A DNA stretch of 64,000 nucleotides from Embiotoca jacksoni (Eukaryota > Chordata > Actinopteri > Embiotocidae), in assembly GCA_022577435.1 (NCBI GenBank), contig JAKOON010000008.1, positions 17,285,001 to 17,349,000 of the forward strand. The letters are read 5' to 3'. Shown here piece by piece: positions 38,001 through 49,475 of this stretch; the stretch's first letter is position 1; each line of letters begins with the position of its first letter. Below the pieces are notes generated by a model. That model saw only the letters and a list, made by a program, of their open reading frames with translations. It ran no database searches and had not been told where the DNA came from. A program made the translations under genes and the position numbers.

Positions 38001-41000
38001 CGTCCTGTCCAGGACTCGTCTGCTTGTGAACAAACTGTCCAATACGACCACACATCCCTGGAACACACAGCAGGTATCCCACAAGCCCGTCTTACAGCGA
38101 CACTCTGCAGAAGCAGTTGGTATTCAGACCTGGTCACGTCATCCCACTGTGGGTGCAAATGCAAAGTGGTGAACAGCTCAGCCGGAGTTATTTTCACTTC
38201 TTTAAGTTGTTTGTTTGATGTCAGAGACTGTTTACAAGCAAAAACAAGTTTTCAGTAGTATTAAAAATACATCTAAAGTGGTACAGAAGCATTATAGTAT
38301 TTGAATATTTGAAAGCACCTAACGCTGAGTCTGTGACTTTTACTTTGTGCGTTGATCTCGTCATACTTCCTCTAATTAAATACGCTTCCTGTCTTTGTCA
38401 TGAGAAAGGTGTGTATGACAGTATCTTGATTAGCTGCTTAATTATTTAGAGGGGAAGCAAAAGCAAAGACGTCATCATCACTGACACTGTGAATGGATGG
38501 CCTGTAACTACAAACCACACAGACCATAATTATCTTGATAACAGATCACTGTCTACGTGTTACGACTTCATAACACAAAATTGTTCCATTTTCTTCCACA
38601 GGCAAAAGCAATTTTCAAAGAGGTGCTTGGTAGGAACCCAAATCTAATCAAACAAGATTTTCTGTAAGTATAATTTAGTTCCGTGATAAACACCTTTTTG
38701 ACAGATGCTCTAATTTGCTCCGTCCCTTTAACCGTTTCGTTTCTTTTTGCGTTATTTTGCAGCTCCACAAATAAACTTTGTGCATTTATTGACACTCTTC
38801 TCTTGTGTAAGCAGAAGTCTGGGAACACTCGGTCAAGGTGTGAGCTGCGAGGTCTTACGAAAGCGCTTTCAGGCAGGGTCATCGCCTTCTTCAGTTAGAG
38901 ACATCTTGGCCTTCCTCAGACGGCAGCCTGGACTTCTTCACACCTCATTGGTAAACGTAACTGTGTGACTGATGTATAAGATGTCTGACTTCATTAAAGG
39001 TTTATACGCCTCCACACCAGCTGTGACTGGAGGAATTATGTTTAGATTGTCCGTTCATCTTTCCCATTCTTGTGAATGCATGATCTCAGGAAGGCCTGGA
39101 TGGGATTTCTTTGAATTAAGCACAAATGGTTAGTTGGACTCAAGAATAATATGATTAGATTTAGAGGCCAGAGGTCAAAGGTCACTGTGACACGCTCAGG
39201 GCCATAACTCCAGAATACATGCACGAATCATGACACAATCTCACACAAATGTCTAAGAGGATAAAATGGTGACGTGATAACATTTTATATCCAAAAGGTC
39301 AAGGGTCAACTTCAAAAAATACTTTTCTGGTCATTATTGAACACAGAAAAAAAAAATTCAGATTTTGACCAAATTTCACATTTTGTTGGATGCTGAATTG
39401 GTGACACTTATCACCACAAACCTTGGTGAATGTATAGATCTTGTGTGCTGTCAGGGTGAAGATGGATTTGAAGCATCCATATTTTAACATTTGTAGCTTC
39501 ATCTGCTGTTATGGCTCCAACTTTGTTCAGAGTCAGCTTTATTGGCCAACATCCTTCAAAGTCTTCACTACAGATCTTATATAATTCTGGAAAGATATGG
39601 ATGTAAACTAAAACTTGACTAGCTGGTGAAAACAAACAACCACATTGTGGCAATTCTAGATTTTCAGGAAGTAATTTATAGATCTAGATGACCACTGTCA
39701 TTTGTCTTCTGTGTTCTTCTGGACAGAAAAAGTGTGTGATCGAAGAGCTGTATCAGTTTGAGTTCTTCTCTGAACTGCTTGAAGATCTTGGAGTTGAGAT
39801 CGCTCTGTCCATGACGTAAGTCAAAAGCTATACATTCAGAATGACTGCAGGGAAATTATCCTCTTTCTGTAAGTTAATTAGAAAATTAAATGTCAAAGAT
39901 CTTTTCTGAAAAATGTACAATTGTGTTCCTTTTGGAGTCACATTGCTTTGTTTAAAAAAAAAAATTAAAAAAAAAAAAAAAAAACAGGCAAGAAATGTTT
40001 CTTCTATTTTCAAGAAGAAAAATACTATTGTAGGTAAAGCGTCTGCTCTCTGGATTTGGAAATAGAATATGTATAAGTCAGACTTGGCTAAGAAATTGAC
40101 TTACCCAGTTTTACTAAATTTGTTGACTATATGATGAAAAATATTCTTTCTAACTTGCTGCTTTGTGTTCGCGTCATTGTCTGCAGGGTGAGCACCATCA
40201 AGAAGTTTTCTGTAAGTATGATGGACACTCTGAGGAAGATGATTGTTGAGGACCCTCGTCACTTTCTCTTGTTGTCAAGAGTGAAGCAGCACCTGCTGGT
40301 GGACAAAATGGTGCAGAGGATGGTAAATACAGCTGTACTTCCCTTTTCTAATTTAAAGTTAAAAGGCAGAGAAACAAGAGAATGTAAATCCACAATTTAC
40401 AGTGGCAAGTAAGAAAAAATACATTTGTAAAAATCTGCATTGATGTTTAGATTTGTCTTAAAATACTGTCAACATCTCATTTAGGTTACTGTTGAACAAA
40501 CACTATAAATCTGCTAATGTGGACTATTCCTCGCCAAAACAAATCTAAGAGCACTTATGATCATGACGTAATAACAACGTAATAACAAAAAGGTTTAAAG
40601 GTTCATCAGTACTTGGTTGGACAAACTGTAAAACTTAGTACTCTCCCCAATAATAAAACATAATCTCAAAGGTGTAAATGAATCCTCAGATTTAAACTCA
40701 GAACAGATATTACAGGAGCATTTAAGAAGAGTCATCCTGGCAATCGTATGAATACGACTGAGCTGAAGCTGCTCTGTCAAAAGAATGAAAACACGTTAAT
40801 ATTGAGCAGTTCTGAACTACAGCTGCACCGTAGGCCTAAAATAGGGTCCACGAGGTATTAAATCAAAGGGTTCACTTACTTCCACCAACACCGTGAATGT
40901 TTCATTGGTGTGTTCAATAAAGACACACGATTATAATGGTTTTTGTTTTTTTTAGCTCAAGCACATTGTGTTTGTCTTTACCTTTAACTGCAGATCATTT

Positions 41001-44000
41001 CACATATAAGACCAATGAATGTAGAAAATGACTTAAGTCCAAAGGGTTCAAACATACAATTTCTTGCCACTGTATGATTGTTCAGTGGTGTGGAGGTGGA
41101 GGTGTTTGCCATGTTTGCTGTGTGATGAGTGTTTTGTGGGCTCGATCTCTGCAGGACATGTACACAGGAGTGTTTACTGAGGAGGAGTTTCGCTCTCTGG
41201 GCATCATGGCACCGTTTGTGCTGGACGAGGTTTTCGTTCAGGTGGACCGTAGATTCTTCACTGAAAATCTAGATTTCCTCAGGGGGCTCTGCTACTCCAG
41301 CAGCAAGATCGAACTTGTGGCTCGGATCCTGCAGGAACCGGCCGCCTTCGGGTAACGTTATCACAAACTCTCTTCAACCTAAGTAGTATAACCAGGCATA
41401 TCTGTGATTTGTAAATTATTTGTAATTTAGATTATAAAAATATGAAATGAGTAAATTTGAATGATAAAAATATGCATAATACAAATATTGAAAATATTAT
41501 AAAATGAATTTAAAAAAAATGCTTAAAACAATTGGTCTGGGGTTTAAATGACAAATAACAATTAATACAGTCACAATGGAAACAAAAAATATGTATGAAC
41601 ATTTTGGAGTTAACAGATTTTTTTTGCATTAATTGTTCATACTGTAAATGTGATTTAATCTTCACCCAAGTAAGAATAGACTAATTTAATGTGGTTAAGC
41701 TAATGACACACAAACAGATCAAATCTTTTGTGTCACACACCTATTAAACATTCACAGATTTTGGAAACTGTGGAAATATGATGAAGTGTTCTTGTGTTTC
41801 CTCACAGGCCGGTCCAGAACTGGAACCGGACAACACTCAGTCAGGTGGATCGCTTTCTCTTCTTCCTGCCGAAGAACAAACTGCAGGAGATTTCCTTCGT
41901 GAGTTTATTGCTGTGTTTCAACCATTTGGTATTAAATCTGAATTGCTTCTCGTATTAATAAAAATATAACAGTTATTCCTGGAACAGATTCATTCAGTGT
42001 CCAGAGATCGACAGTGGGGCTTTGTGATTGGAACTTGATCCTGTGGCAGGTTAGGCAACAGAGGCTGTAAAGATATCCCTCAGGTGTCACATCTCCACAA
42101 GGTGTCAGGATCAGGTGGTGAGGTTCCTGTTTTCCTGTAAACCATTTGTTTGTGTTCCCACAGGCGCTGATGACCGTGGGCCGCATAGAGAAGCTGTTCA
42201 TGAGCCAGCGTCAGTGGGAGCACGGGCTCGTAGGGATCCACTGCTCAGACGAGAATGAGACCAAGAAGTTTTTTCAAAAGCAGCAGTTTGTCCTGCAGTT
42301 TTTCCTGGGCTTCCTCAAAATAAATCCTCTGTCACGTGAGCATCACATTGGTTCCTACAATCCTTGGAACATCGTACTGAAACACTGGCCCATAACAGAG
42401 CCTAATCGCTAACCCCTGCTGTATTTCAACATGCCCTGATCACATATTTGTGTGTGTGTCCCCCGCCAGCGACTCCAATGGTTCCTACCTGTGAGATTCT
42501 GCACACAACAGCTCCGTCCACCTGGACCCCCAGCAGCCTGACCAGCATGTCTTCATCTGCCTTCTCCAACTGTCTGGAGCTGATGGGTCATGACCCGTTC
42601 CTCGCAACCTACCAACGCAGCGCGGTGCTCCAGAGAGTCAAAAAGGTGACATTCATTTGTAGCCTACTTCAGTCCATTGAACAACCTCTCCGATCTGTTT
42701 AATTTGAAGCTAGATAGTTTCCCCTCCTCAGTTCAGGTCTTAACACTGTGTGTCCTCTCTGTCTTCTCTGTGGAATAACCTGTATGTATGAAGGTATACG
42801 GCCCGATCTCCTCCTTCTCCCAGTCTGTGATCTCTCAGCTGGGTGGAATAGCGACAGAGATGTCACCAGAGGAGCTGAGTTCCCTCCGACTGACTGAGCG
42901 GAGGAGCATCGCTGCTATGGGTGCGACCAGTGCCTGGAACACCAGACAGGTAGTTGCGTTTGATGCACATTTACTGAGCATCTTAACTATTGAACATGTT
43001 TTGTCGAAATTAACTGAAGACAAGAATCTGGCTTTGTTACATTTTTTGTTTTACCATATAAATATTAGACTAAAAAGGCTTTACCGATGTGTGCTTTTAT
43101 CCATCCCAGTGAGAATATAAGCCATTATAATCGAACAGCACAACAAAGTGAACCTTTGAATATGATTATTAAATTGAATCAAAACACTTTCACAACAATA
43201 AAGAATATAACCTATGAAAGTATGACTTTTCACTTAGCTGTTGTATTAGACTGCATCTGTTTCAGCCAGTTGTTCCTAGTGAGGTGAGTGTGTTCAAAGA
43301 GCCTTCCTCCATCATAACTCTTGTTTTCATCGTAGCTGGCTGCTCTGTTCTCCACCGTGTTAAACTCCACCAAGCAGAGTTCGAGTCAGCTGGACTCCAG
43401 CACGCTGGTGGCTCTGGGTTACATTGTGTGTGGAGCTAAAACCACAGACATGAACTATTTCAACGCTGTGGAGTTCAGGTGAGCAAAATAACCACAGACA
43501 CTTTAAGAGATGCCTCTTTTCCAGCTCAGATGGAAACACAAATTTACAGTCTGCTTCTACTGTGTCTCCCCCTGGTGGCTGCAGTAAGGCGGTGCTCTGG
43601 CTGGGTCAGCTGAGGTTGTCCTGCTCAGAGGAGCAGCTGCTGGCCCTAGTTGAGCTGCTGACCAACAGACTTGCTTTTGGACACATGAGTTCATGGGGGA
43701 CCGATGTGTTCATTGAGATCGGAGTCCTGGCAGGTAATCAGTTTGTTCACTGTGTGTCTTTTACTAATACGATGTCAACTAGTATTCATTCTGGAGCTAA
43801 TTGCCATGCAGCTAATGATACAAATTCTCAATTCTCATTAGAGTTAATTGAACATCTGGTTTGATATCTGGGATAAATATAGTATTTTTGTTGCTCAGTC
43901 AACACTATGTGTGTTCACAAATGTAAATCAAAGCCATTTTGTTTTCCTCTAAAAGTATTCTGCCACTCTCTTCCTGATAAATCCTGGTGTTTTGGACCTT

Positions 44001-46110
44001 TGGGCTACTTCACTCACAATGAAACTCTTTGCTTGGTTTACAGCCGGTCTCCCAGACATGGCCATGTCATCTTTGGTGAAAGAACAAATTGAAGGAATCA
44101 CACCGATGGCTATCTCAATGATACCACCAGAAAAGTTTGCTGTAAGTCCTCATTCAATTAAAGCAACAAGACAAATGTGCTCATGCGATTCAGACCTTAA
44201 AACTTTCTTCGACAGTGATGGAAAAAAAGATTTGTCTCTTCCTCTTGTTTGCATTGTGGCTCTGGAAAGTCTCTTGTCAAGCAGGCTCTGAAAAGTCTCT
44301 TTTGTTGTCTGTCTTATTTGCAAGTGATTCCTTTTTGTTTTACTTTCCGCATCTAATTGACGACTCCTCTGTGTCCTTATCTTGTGAATTACCATACGGA
44401 AGCAGATACAAAGGGAATGGGGGTAACTGTCAGCTGTTTGTCACACTGTATAAAAGCTGAGATCTGGAAGCAATGCTGGACACCTCTTTTTGAGGGTGCA
44501 TGTATTTGCTCCTTCTTGCAAGAACAAAATGTCCGATATGTTTGATTTTGAACCAAGCCTGAGTAATTTTTCTAATAAACAGGGATCAAAAATATTTCAG
44601 CTGGTGCTCCTGTTCCTGCATTCATCTTGACCTGTCTTTTTCCATTTCTTTAATCTGTTTCTCTGTTCGTCTGATTTACTGTTTGTGTTTTCATTTTCTC
44701 AAGGTGACATTTCACCAGAGACAGATCAGCATGTTCTCCTACGAGCAGGCTGTTGCAGTGACTGAGGACCAGCGCTCTGCTCTGTCAGATGTTCAGAGGA
44801 CAGCTATCTCTATGGTGCTGACACCCTGGGAGGACAGGCATGTCGACTTCAGAGGTAGACCACAGAAACCTTTCAAACTCTTGTTTTTCACTGATAATTA
44901 TAAAGAAGGGTCCTTCTCAAAACTGTACTTGGTTTATACATGAATTAGTTTATCTGGTGAACCTCTACCGAAGCTCCATCCAAAGTCGTGTCCCACTTCA
45001 ATGCAAACACCATAACCTGCATTATGTTATATATCAATATCCTCATAATAAGCACACAATAACAAATACGTTCATGTTTGCTTCACAGATAAATACACAA
45101 GATGTGCACCGACAGACACCACATCAACTATGACTTTAGAAAGCTAATTCCAAAATAAACTTCATAAAGAAAAAGCTAAATTTGTTTCTAAACATCTAGT
45201 ATATTCATTTCCTTTTGTTGTCAGATCATCCGGCGCTGTCTCTCCAGCAGCTGCAATTTGTTTCATTTTTTTTATCAGCTGCATGTAGCTTCTCCATTTC
45301 CTTTGTACACCAGCAACATAATCAAATCAGGCAAATTAAGGATGTATAATGTCTTTTTGGACTGTATTTGCAATTCCCTGTTGTCAGGACTTTTTAATGT
45401 TAAATATTTTTACGATGGCAAATTAGTCTTGACGACACGAGTCTTTGTTCAAAGCAAAATGAGACAATCCTGGTGACAGTTGGTGCTGTCTATTTGATGA
45501 TTTCAGCACTTTGGTCTCATTGTACCTCGCGAAGCTTCCAAAGCCAATTCTGTTCAGATTATACAAATAGGGGTTTTGATCTAAATTTTAAAGCATAATT
45601 ACAATTTATCCTTAAAACCTTAGAGGAGTTATAGTATGCAGTGTGGCACTGGGATGCAGGGCAAAACGCGTGCTTTAATTCACTTATCACAGAGTTGGAT
45701 ATTTCTGGTTCAGAGACTGTGGAGCTTGTGAGTTTTTTCTTTCTTTGAGTAAAACACTTGCTTTTAGCCTGATCGTAAACATCTTATATGCTGACTCGGC
45801 CTTCATCATTTTTTATTTTGAAAAAGAAACAGAAATAATTAACAGTAATTCCAATTTGCCACTTACAGTTTGCATGATCACTCTCGGTGCTTGTGCAGTG
45901 CTTGTTGTCAGCTCATTGTCATTTGTTTTACTGTGTTTTTTTTGTGATGATATACAAAGAAGAATCAGATTTTGCATGACTCTACATTTGTACTGGTTTC
46001 ACTGTGTTCCTGCAGGGAGGTCACTGGGGCTGGCGCTGAGCCACAGTCCAGTGTGTCTCATATTGGGACTGCTGATGCTGCTGACTGACCTGCTGTGCCC
46101 CGGCTCATGA
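25328..46110 (+). CDS. strc: Stereocilin, 2062 aa, 30 exons
   Basis: Exons: 25328-25370, 25791-26483, 26618-26642, 27280-28633, 29040-29882, 30953-31018, 31092-31202, 31376-31530, 33435-33621, 34638-34753, 35586-35715, 35846-36028, 37393-37431, 37515-37706, 37933-38073, 38602-38663, 38815-38950, 39727-39815, 40187-40322, 41155-41351, 41808-41898, 42164-42335, 42470-42645, 42794-42949, 43336-43478, 43585-43733, 44044-44141, 44704-44854, 45225-45284, 46016-46110. The phases join to 2063 codons. MWSAPAVCVVCILFG begins a signal peptide. Residues about 420-843 hold six repeats of the form C-x-Y-x-x-W with four Cys each, followed by a Thr-rich linker. The C-terminal half is many short leucine-rich helical exons, as in the stereocilin/otoancorin/mesothelin superfamily. 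The end (GLALSHSPVCLILGLLMLL...) is hydrophobic, as in a GPI-anchor signal. Stereocilin links stereocilia tips and attaches them to the tectorial or otolithic membrane. The name rests on architecture, exon pattern and chromosome 15q synteny; otoancorin is the main alternative. The penultimate exon uses a weak donor and is least certain. Confidence 0.85.
29893..30140 (+). mobile_element. Short inverted-repeat element, copy 1 (strc intron 5)
   Basis: Begins CAGAAAAAACACGTG only ten bases after the exon 29040-29882 splice donor. It is rich in near-palindromic CACATGTGG-type words and aligns by eye with the element at 32233-32494: both share a TTCC/CTCC-ACATATTT-CCCCATGTT segment followed by ATATGTTGCA-CATG-GTAAACAT. 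The right end is degraded, so the boundary is approximate. A MITE-like, non-coding transposon relic. Confidence 0.55.
32233..32494 (+). mobile_element. Short inverted-repeat element, copy 2 (strc intron 8)
   Basis: 262 bp, starting CAGAAAAAACACA and ending TGTGTTTTTTTTCTG, so the ends are inverted repeats of about 13 bp. It is flanked on each side by TA (32231-32232 and 32495-32496), as expected for a TA target duplication of the Tc1/mariner kind. Same family and orientation as copy 1. No coding capacity, so non-autonomous. Confidence 0.65.
35026..35061. repeat. (TA)n microsatellite in strc intron
   Basis: About 18 uninterrupted TA units. Confidence 0.95.
36595..36671 (+). mobile_element. 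SINE/LINE 3' tail with (ATGTA)n repeat
   Basis: TTGTAAGTCGCTTTGGATAA followed by TAGCGTCAGCTAAATG and then six ATGTA units is the conserved 3' tail of widespread teleost retroposons (recognised from memory). The 5' part was not identified. It lies in the strc intron between exons 35846-36028 and 37393-37431. Confidence 0.65.
36740..36920 (+). repeat. Dispersed teleost repeat fragment in strc intron
   Basis: Contains the phrases AAAAACTCCCTTTAAACAGG, AGAAAACCTCC and CATCTGCCTCGAGCGGTTGG, which I recognise as a very common interspersed sequence in fish genomes. Class not determined; boundaries approximate. Confidence 0.5.
39040..39480 (+). repeat. Probable DNA-transposon-derived repeat in strc intron
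   Basis: The segment contains CATGATCTCAGGAAGGCCTG, AGGTCAAAGGTCACTGTGAC and CCATAACTCCAGAATACATG, wording typical of a common percomorph non-autonomous repeat (recognised from memory). No open frame. Ends not defined. Confidence 0.45.
44216..44577 (+). mobile_element. Solo LTR, copy 1 (strc intron 27)
   Basis: Begins TGATGG and ends TCTAATA where the other copies end in AACA. It is flanked by GACAG (44211-44215) and AACAG (44578-44582), a 5-bp target duplication with one mismatch. A TATAAAAG box is visible at about 44449. No internal retroelement coding region is attached. About 362 bp, sense to strc. Confidence 0.8.
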
Positions 46111-46913
46111 CCCCACTCACCCCAGCTGGATCAGGAGACTTCCTCATCCACATAACCAAAATGATTTCATTTATCTGTGCAATACCACTTTGAAATAAGC
46201 AGCACTTCATGATTTCTATATACTATATTTGATGACATAGTCATTTATTTTGGGCAATGATCACTTTGACATTAAGCACTGAAGGAACCAAATCAATAGT
46301 TTAATTCAAGAGTAAAAAAAAAGGGTTTATTCTAACCAGCAAGTCTATTTAATAACCACAGAATTGTTGTCATTACTGAACTTGTTTATTTTTATAAAAA
46401 AAATATATGAACCCCTACTGTGCTGCTGTATCCTTCTCAGGGATGTGAAGCCATACCCAGATAATCAACCCAAACAGATGAATGTCTAAATATTGTTATT
46501 ATACAATTATCATGAGACAATTCTGTTGCAAACCTACAAAGTTATATATGAAGAGGTAAAAATTATATGATCTTTGATAGAGCTGCAATGTTTGCCACAT
46601 TTATATATCTATCATGAGTTTTCTTGATCACATAACAGTGAAATATTGCTCAATAACACCTGATTATATTAGTAATGATCAACTTCAGTCTGTTGTTGCT
46701 GTGCGTTTTGTATTGTTGTGCACACTTTCCAGTGTGATTAATATGGACCTTAATTATTAAAATGAACCAATCTGCTACTGAGTGACTCTTTATTTCAGGG
46801 GTTTTCCCCTTGAATCCAGCCCTGTACACCAACTCACTTTTTCACAACTCCACACATTGTCTTGTCTCTGTGTTTCTAGTGTATTCACTAGATCATAGCT
46901 ATTCATGTGTTAT
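46111..46913 (+). other. strc 3' UTR and strc-eif3j spacer
   Basis: AT-rich, without a coding exon. ATTAAA at 46756-46761 is a candidate poly(A) signal for strc. Confidence 0.4.
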
Positions 46914-47316
46914 TGTTAGAAAAATTACTCAGAGGCTTGGTTCAAAATCAAGAAGGATTTTTGATTTTTTTTTTTGTTTGTTGTTGATTTTATACACTTT
47001 ATTAATCCCGAGGGGAAATTTCTTCAAGGAGCAAATACATGCACCCTCAAAGAGAGGTGTTCAGCAGTGCTTCCCATCACTCCTCCGTAGGGCAGCTTTT
47101 ATACAGTTGACAAACAATTGACAATCACCCCCATTTCCTTTGTATCTGCTTTCGTATGGTAATACTGAGTTACAAGATAAGGACACAGGGGAGTCGTCAA
47201 TTAAATGTGGAAAGTAAAACAAAAAGGGATCACTTGCAAATAAGAGAGAAAACAAAAGAGACTTTCCGGAGCCACAATGCAAACAAGAGGAAGAGACACA
47301 TCTTTTCTTTCCATCA
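46914..47316 (-). mobile_element. Solo LTR, copy 2 (between strc and eif3j)
   Basis: On the plus strand it runs from TGTTAG to CCATCA and is flanked by perfect GTTAT duplications (46909-46913 and 47317-47321). Read on the minus strand it matches copies 1 and 3, including the TATAAAAG box. It is about 40 bp longer because bases near 46950-47025 differ: here the LTR carries a phrase ACTTTATTAATCCCGAGG, similar to the LINE-type tails at 49553 and 62617. Confidence 0.85.
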
Positions 47317-47321
47317 GTTAT

Positions 47322-47927
47322 TACCTGTTGTTCACGAATAAAGGAAATAAAAATATTAACATTAAACTTTTTTTTTATTATTTAGCTCAGGGTAATTCTT
47401 CTTAATTGTTTCTGGTAAAAAAAAAAAAAGGTATTATGTCACGTGTAGTGCAAGTTTGTGTGTGGTATAATATTTATATGATTAGCCTCCCTATGTGGGG
47501 ATATAGGCTTGTTAGCAAGAAGAAAAGTATAAATATTATAGTGACCTTCTTTCAACCAAATAATTAACAAACTACTTTAATATTGAGACGATTAATTAAA
47601 TATTACTGTTATGTTCACTCTATCAAAAATGATTCAGCATTATGAGAAAGTAAGTCAAGATCATCACTAATCGTCAGTCAAACTCAGTTTTTTTTTTTTT
47701 ATGTGTGTTATCTTAAAAATTGTGACCCATCAATTTAAAAATAAGCATGAACGGAGTGCTGCAAACTCTCACCGCCCTCATGATCGCTTGTTTGAACCGT
47801 GTCACGTCTCGGGCCTCAGATAAAGCTCCGTGACGTCCAGCAGGTGGGAGCAGCGTCTGAACGTGGCCGACGGGCTGCAGCACCGACTTCACTGGCGAGC
47901 CTGTCAAACACTACCGACACGGCCAAC
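47322..47927 (+). promoter_or_regulatory. eif3j: eif3j promoter and 5' UTR
   Basis: AT-rich until about 47770, then CpG-rich up to the start codon and through the first intron to about 48620 and again to 49000. The transcription start is not visible; it probably lies within about 150 bases of the ATG at 47928. No TATA box was recognised. Confidence 0.4.
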
Positions 47928-49434
47928 ATGGCGGACTGGGGTGAGCAACTTAAGTTGGGAAGGATCCTGTCTGTACACGATCGACCAAGTCGCACTGTTT
48001 GTTTGTTTGTTTGTTTGTTTTGGGGGGTGGGGGAAGGAGAGAGCCCGGCTCTCTTGTTATTGTCGGACTCAGAGGTTTTTTTTTTTTAGATGTCGATCGG
48101 CCTTAACGAGTTTCATGTTGTCGTTTTTACAGACGCTGACAACTTCGACGCGGAGGAGCCGATTACAAAGGCGGCAGCGCAGGACAAGTGGGAAGGCGAG
48201 GACGAAGAAGAAGATGTTAAGGTAAATAAATCATCGCGACGGAGACTAGTACCGTGTGGAGGAAGCGGGGGGTTTGATTCACCTCTTTATTTTTTTGAAA
48301 GCCACGCTTTCACCTCGACATCTGGCTGCCTGTCAGCCTCCGAGACCCTGTTAGCTCGATGCTAACTCATGTGGCTCCACCGGGCAGCCCGCTCCGGCTC
48401 TCCGCGGTCACCAAGCGTGCCAGCTGACGGGTGTGGATTAAGTGTTATTCGCGGTCGCTGTTGTTTGTTTGTTTTGCACCTCGAGAGGTCACGTTTAGCG
48501 ACATAAACCCACGACGGGGCTTTTTTTTTTTTTTTTTTTTTTTTTTTTTGATAACGTTAGCTTGAAGCTAATCTCTTTCCGGGCCACTCGGCTAACGGAG
48601 CTGCTAGCGTGGCGTCTGGGGGAAAAAAAAAAGATCTGAAATGTTGAGTAACCTCGACGATAAAGTGCTGTTAAACTTAAATGATATGTGTGTATATATA
48701 TATATATATAGGGGTGGTGAAGACGGCTTTTCCCGATCGCTGCCTGAAGTTTGTTCCGATATAAAGGGGAGTATTTACGGGTCACTTTAACATGAGGCGG
48801 CGTGAGCTCGCTAACCGACTTTAGCCTCCAGTCAGAGGAAATCACCATCATCTGGGTTTGATGACTCAACTCGGCCAAGAAGGCCCACAACTTTCCGACT
48901 TTACATCAGACGTGTGGCAGCAGCGTGGTGGAGGGGGGGGGTGGAGAAAACTGCTGCTGCTCGGCGGATAGACGGATGGTTTCTGTCCAGGAAGCGTCAG
49001 ATAATGGACCCGTGGAAAGAGCTGGAGGAGGCCTCGTCAATTGTTCCCTCTCCTGTCACATATGGTGCCCACACGGAAGACGTGAAGTCCTCCTGCTGCT
49101 GCTGCTCTCCTTCAGGGTTCAGCAGGTTCAACGTTGCTGTGACACAATTCGTAACTTCCCGATAGAAATTCAAGCGTCATCCCAAAAAGCATCGTGTTGA
49201 GCTCTCGTGGTATTTATGGTGAATGTGTTTTTCGACGCTCGCTTGAGTAAGTTGAGTGTTTAACCTTCATGTGCTCGTGATGTGTTGAATTTTGCATCGG
49301 AGAGAAGTTTGTTGGGGGGGAAGCCTTTTTAGTTATTGAGTAAAAGTAAAGCATATAATTCACCGCATATGAATAACAATAGATATTTTTGGACTGCAGT
49401 GCACCACTGGCTGTTTGTCAAACCTTGATTTACT

Positions 49435-49475
<41 letters not shown>

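Noticed and set aside
48914..49200. Open frames of 83-91 codons in eif3j intron 1
   Set aside because: CpG-rich intronic sequence with overlapping frames and no homology; the eif3j splice phases skip it.
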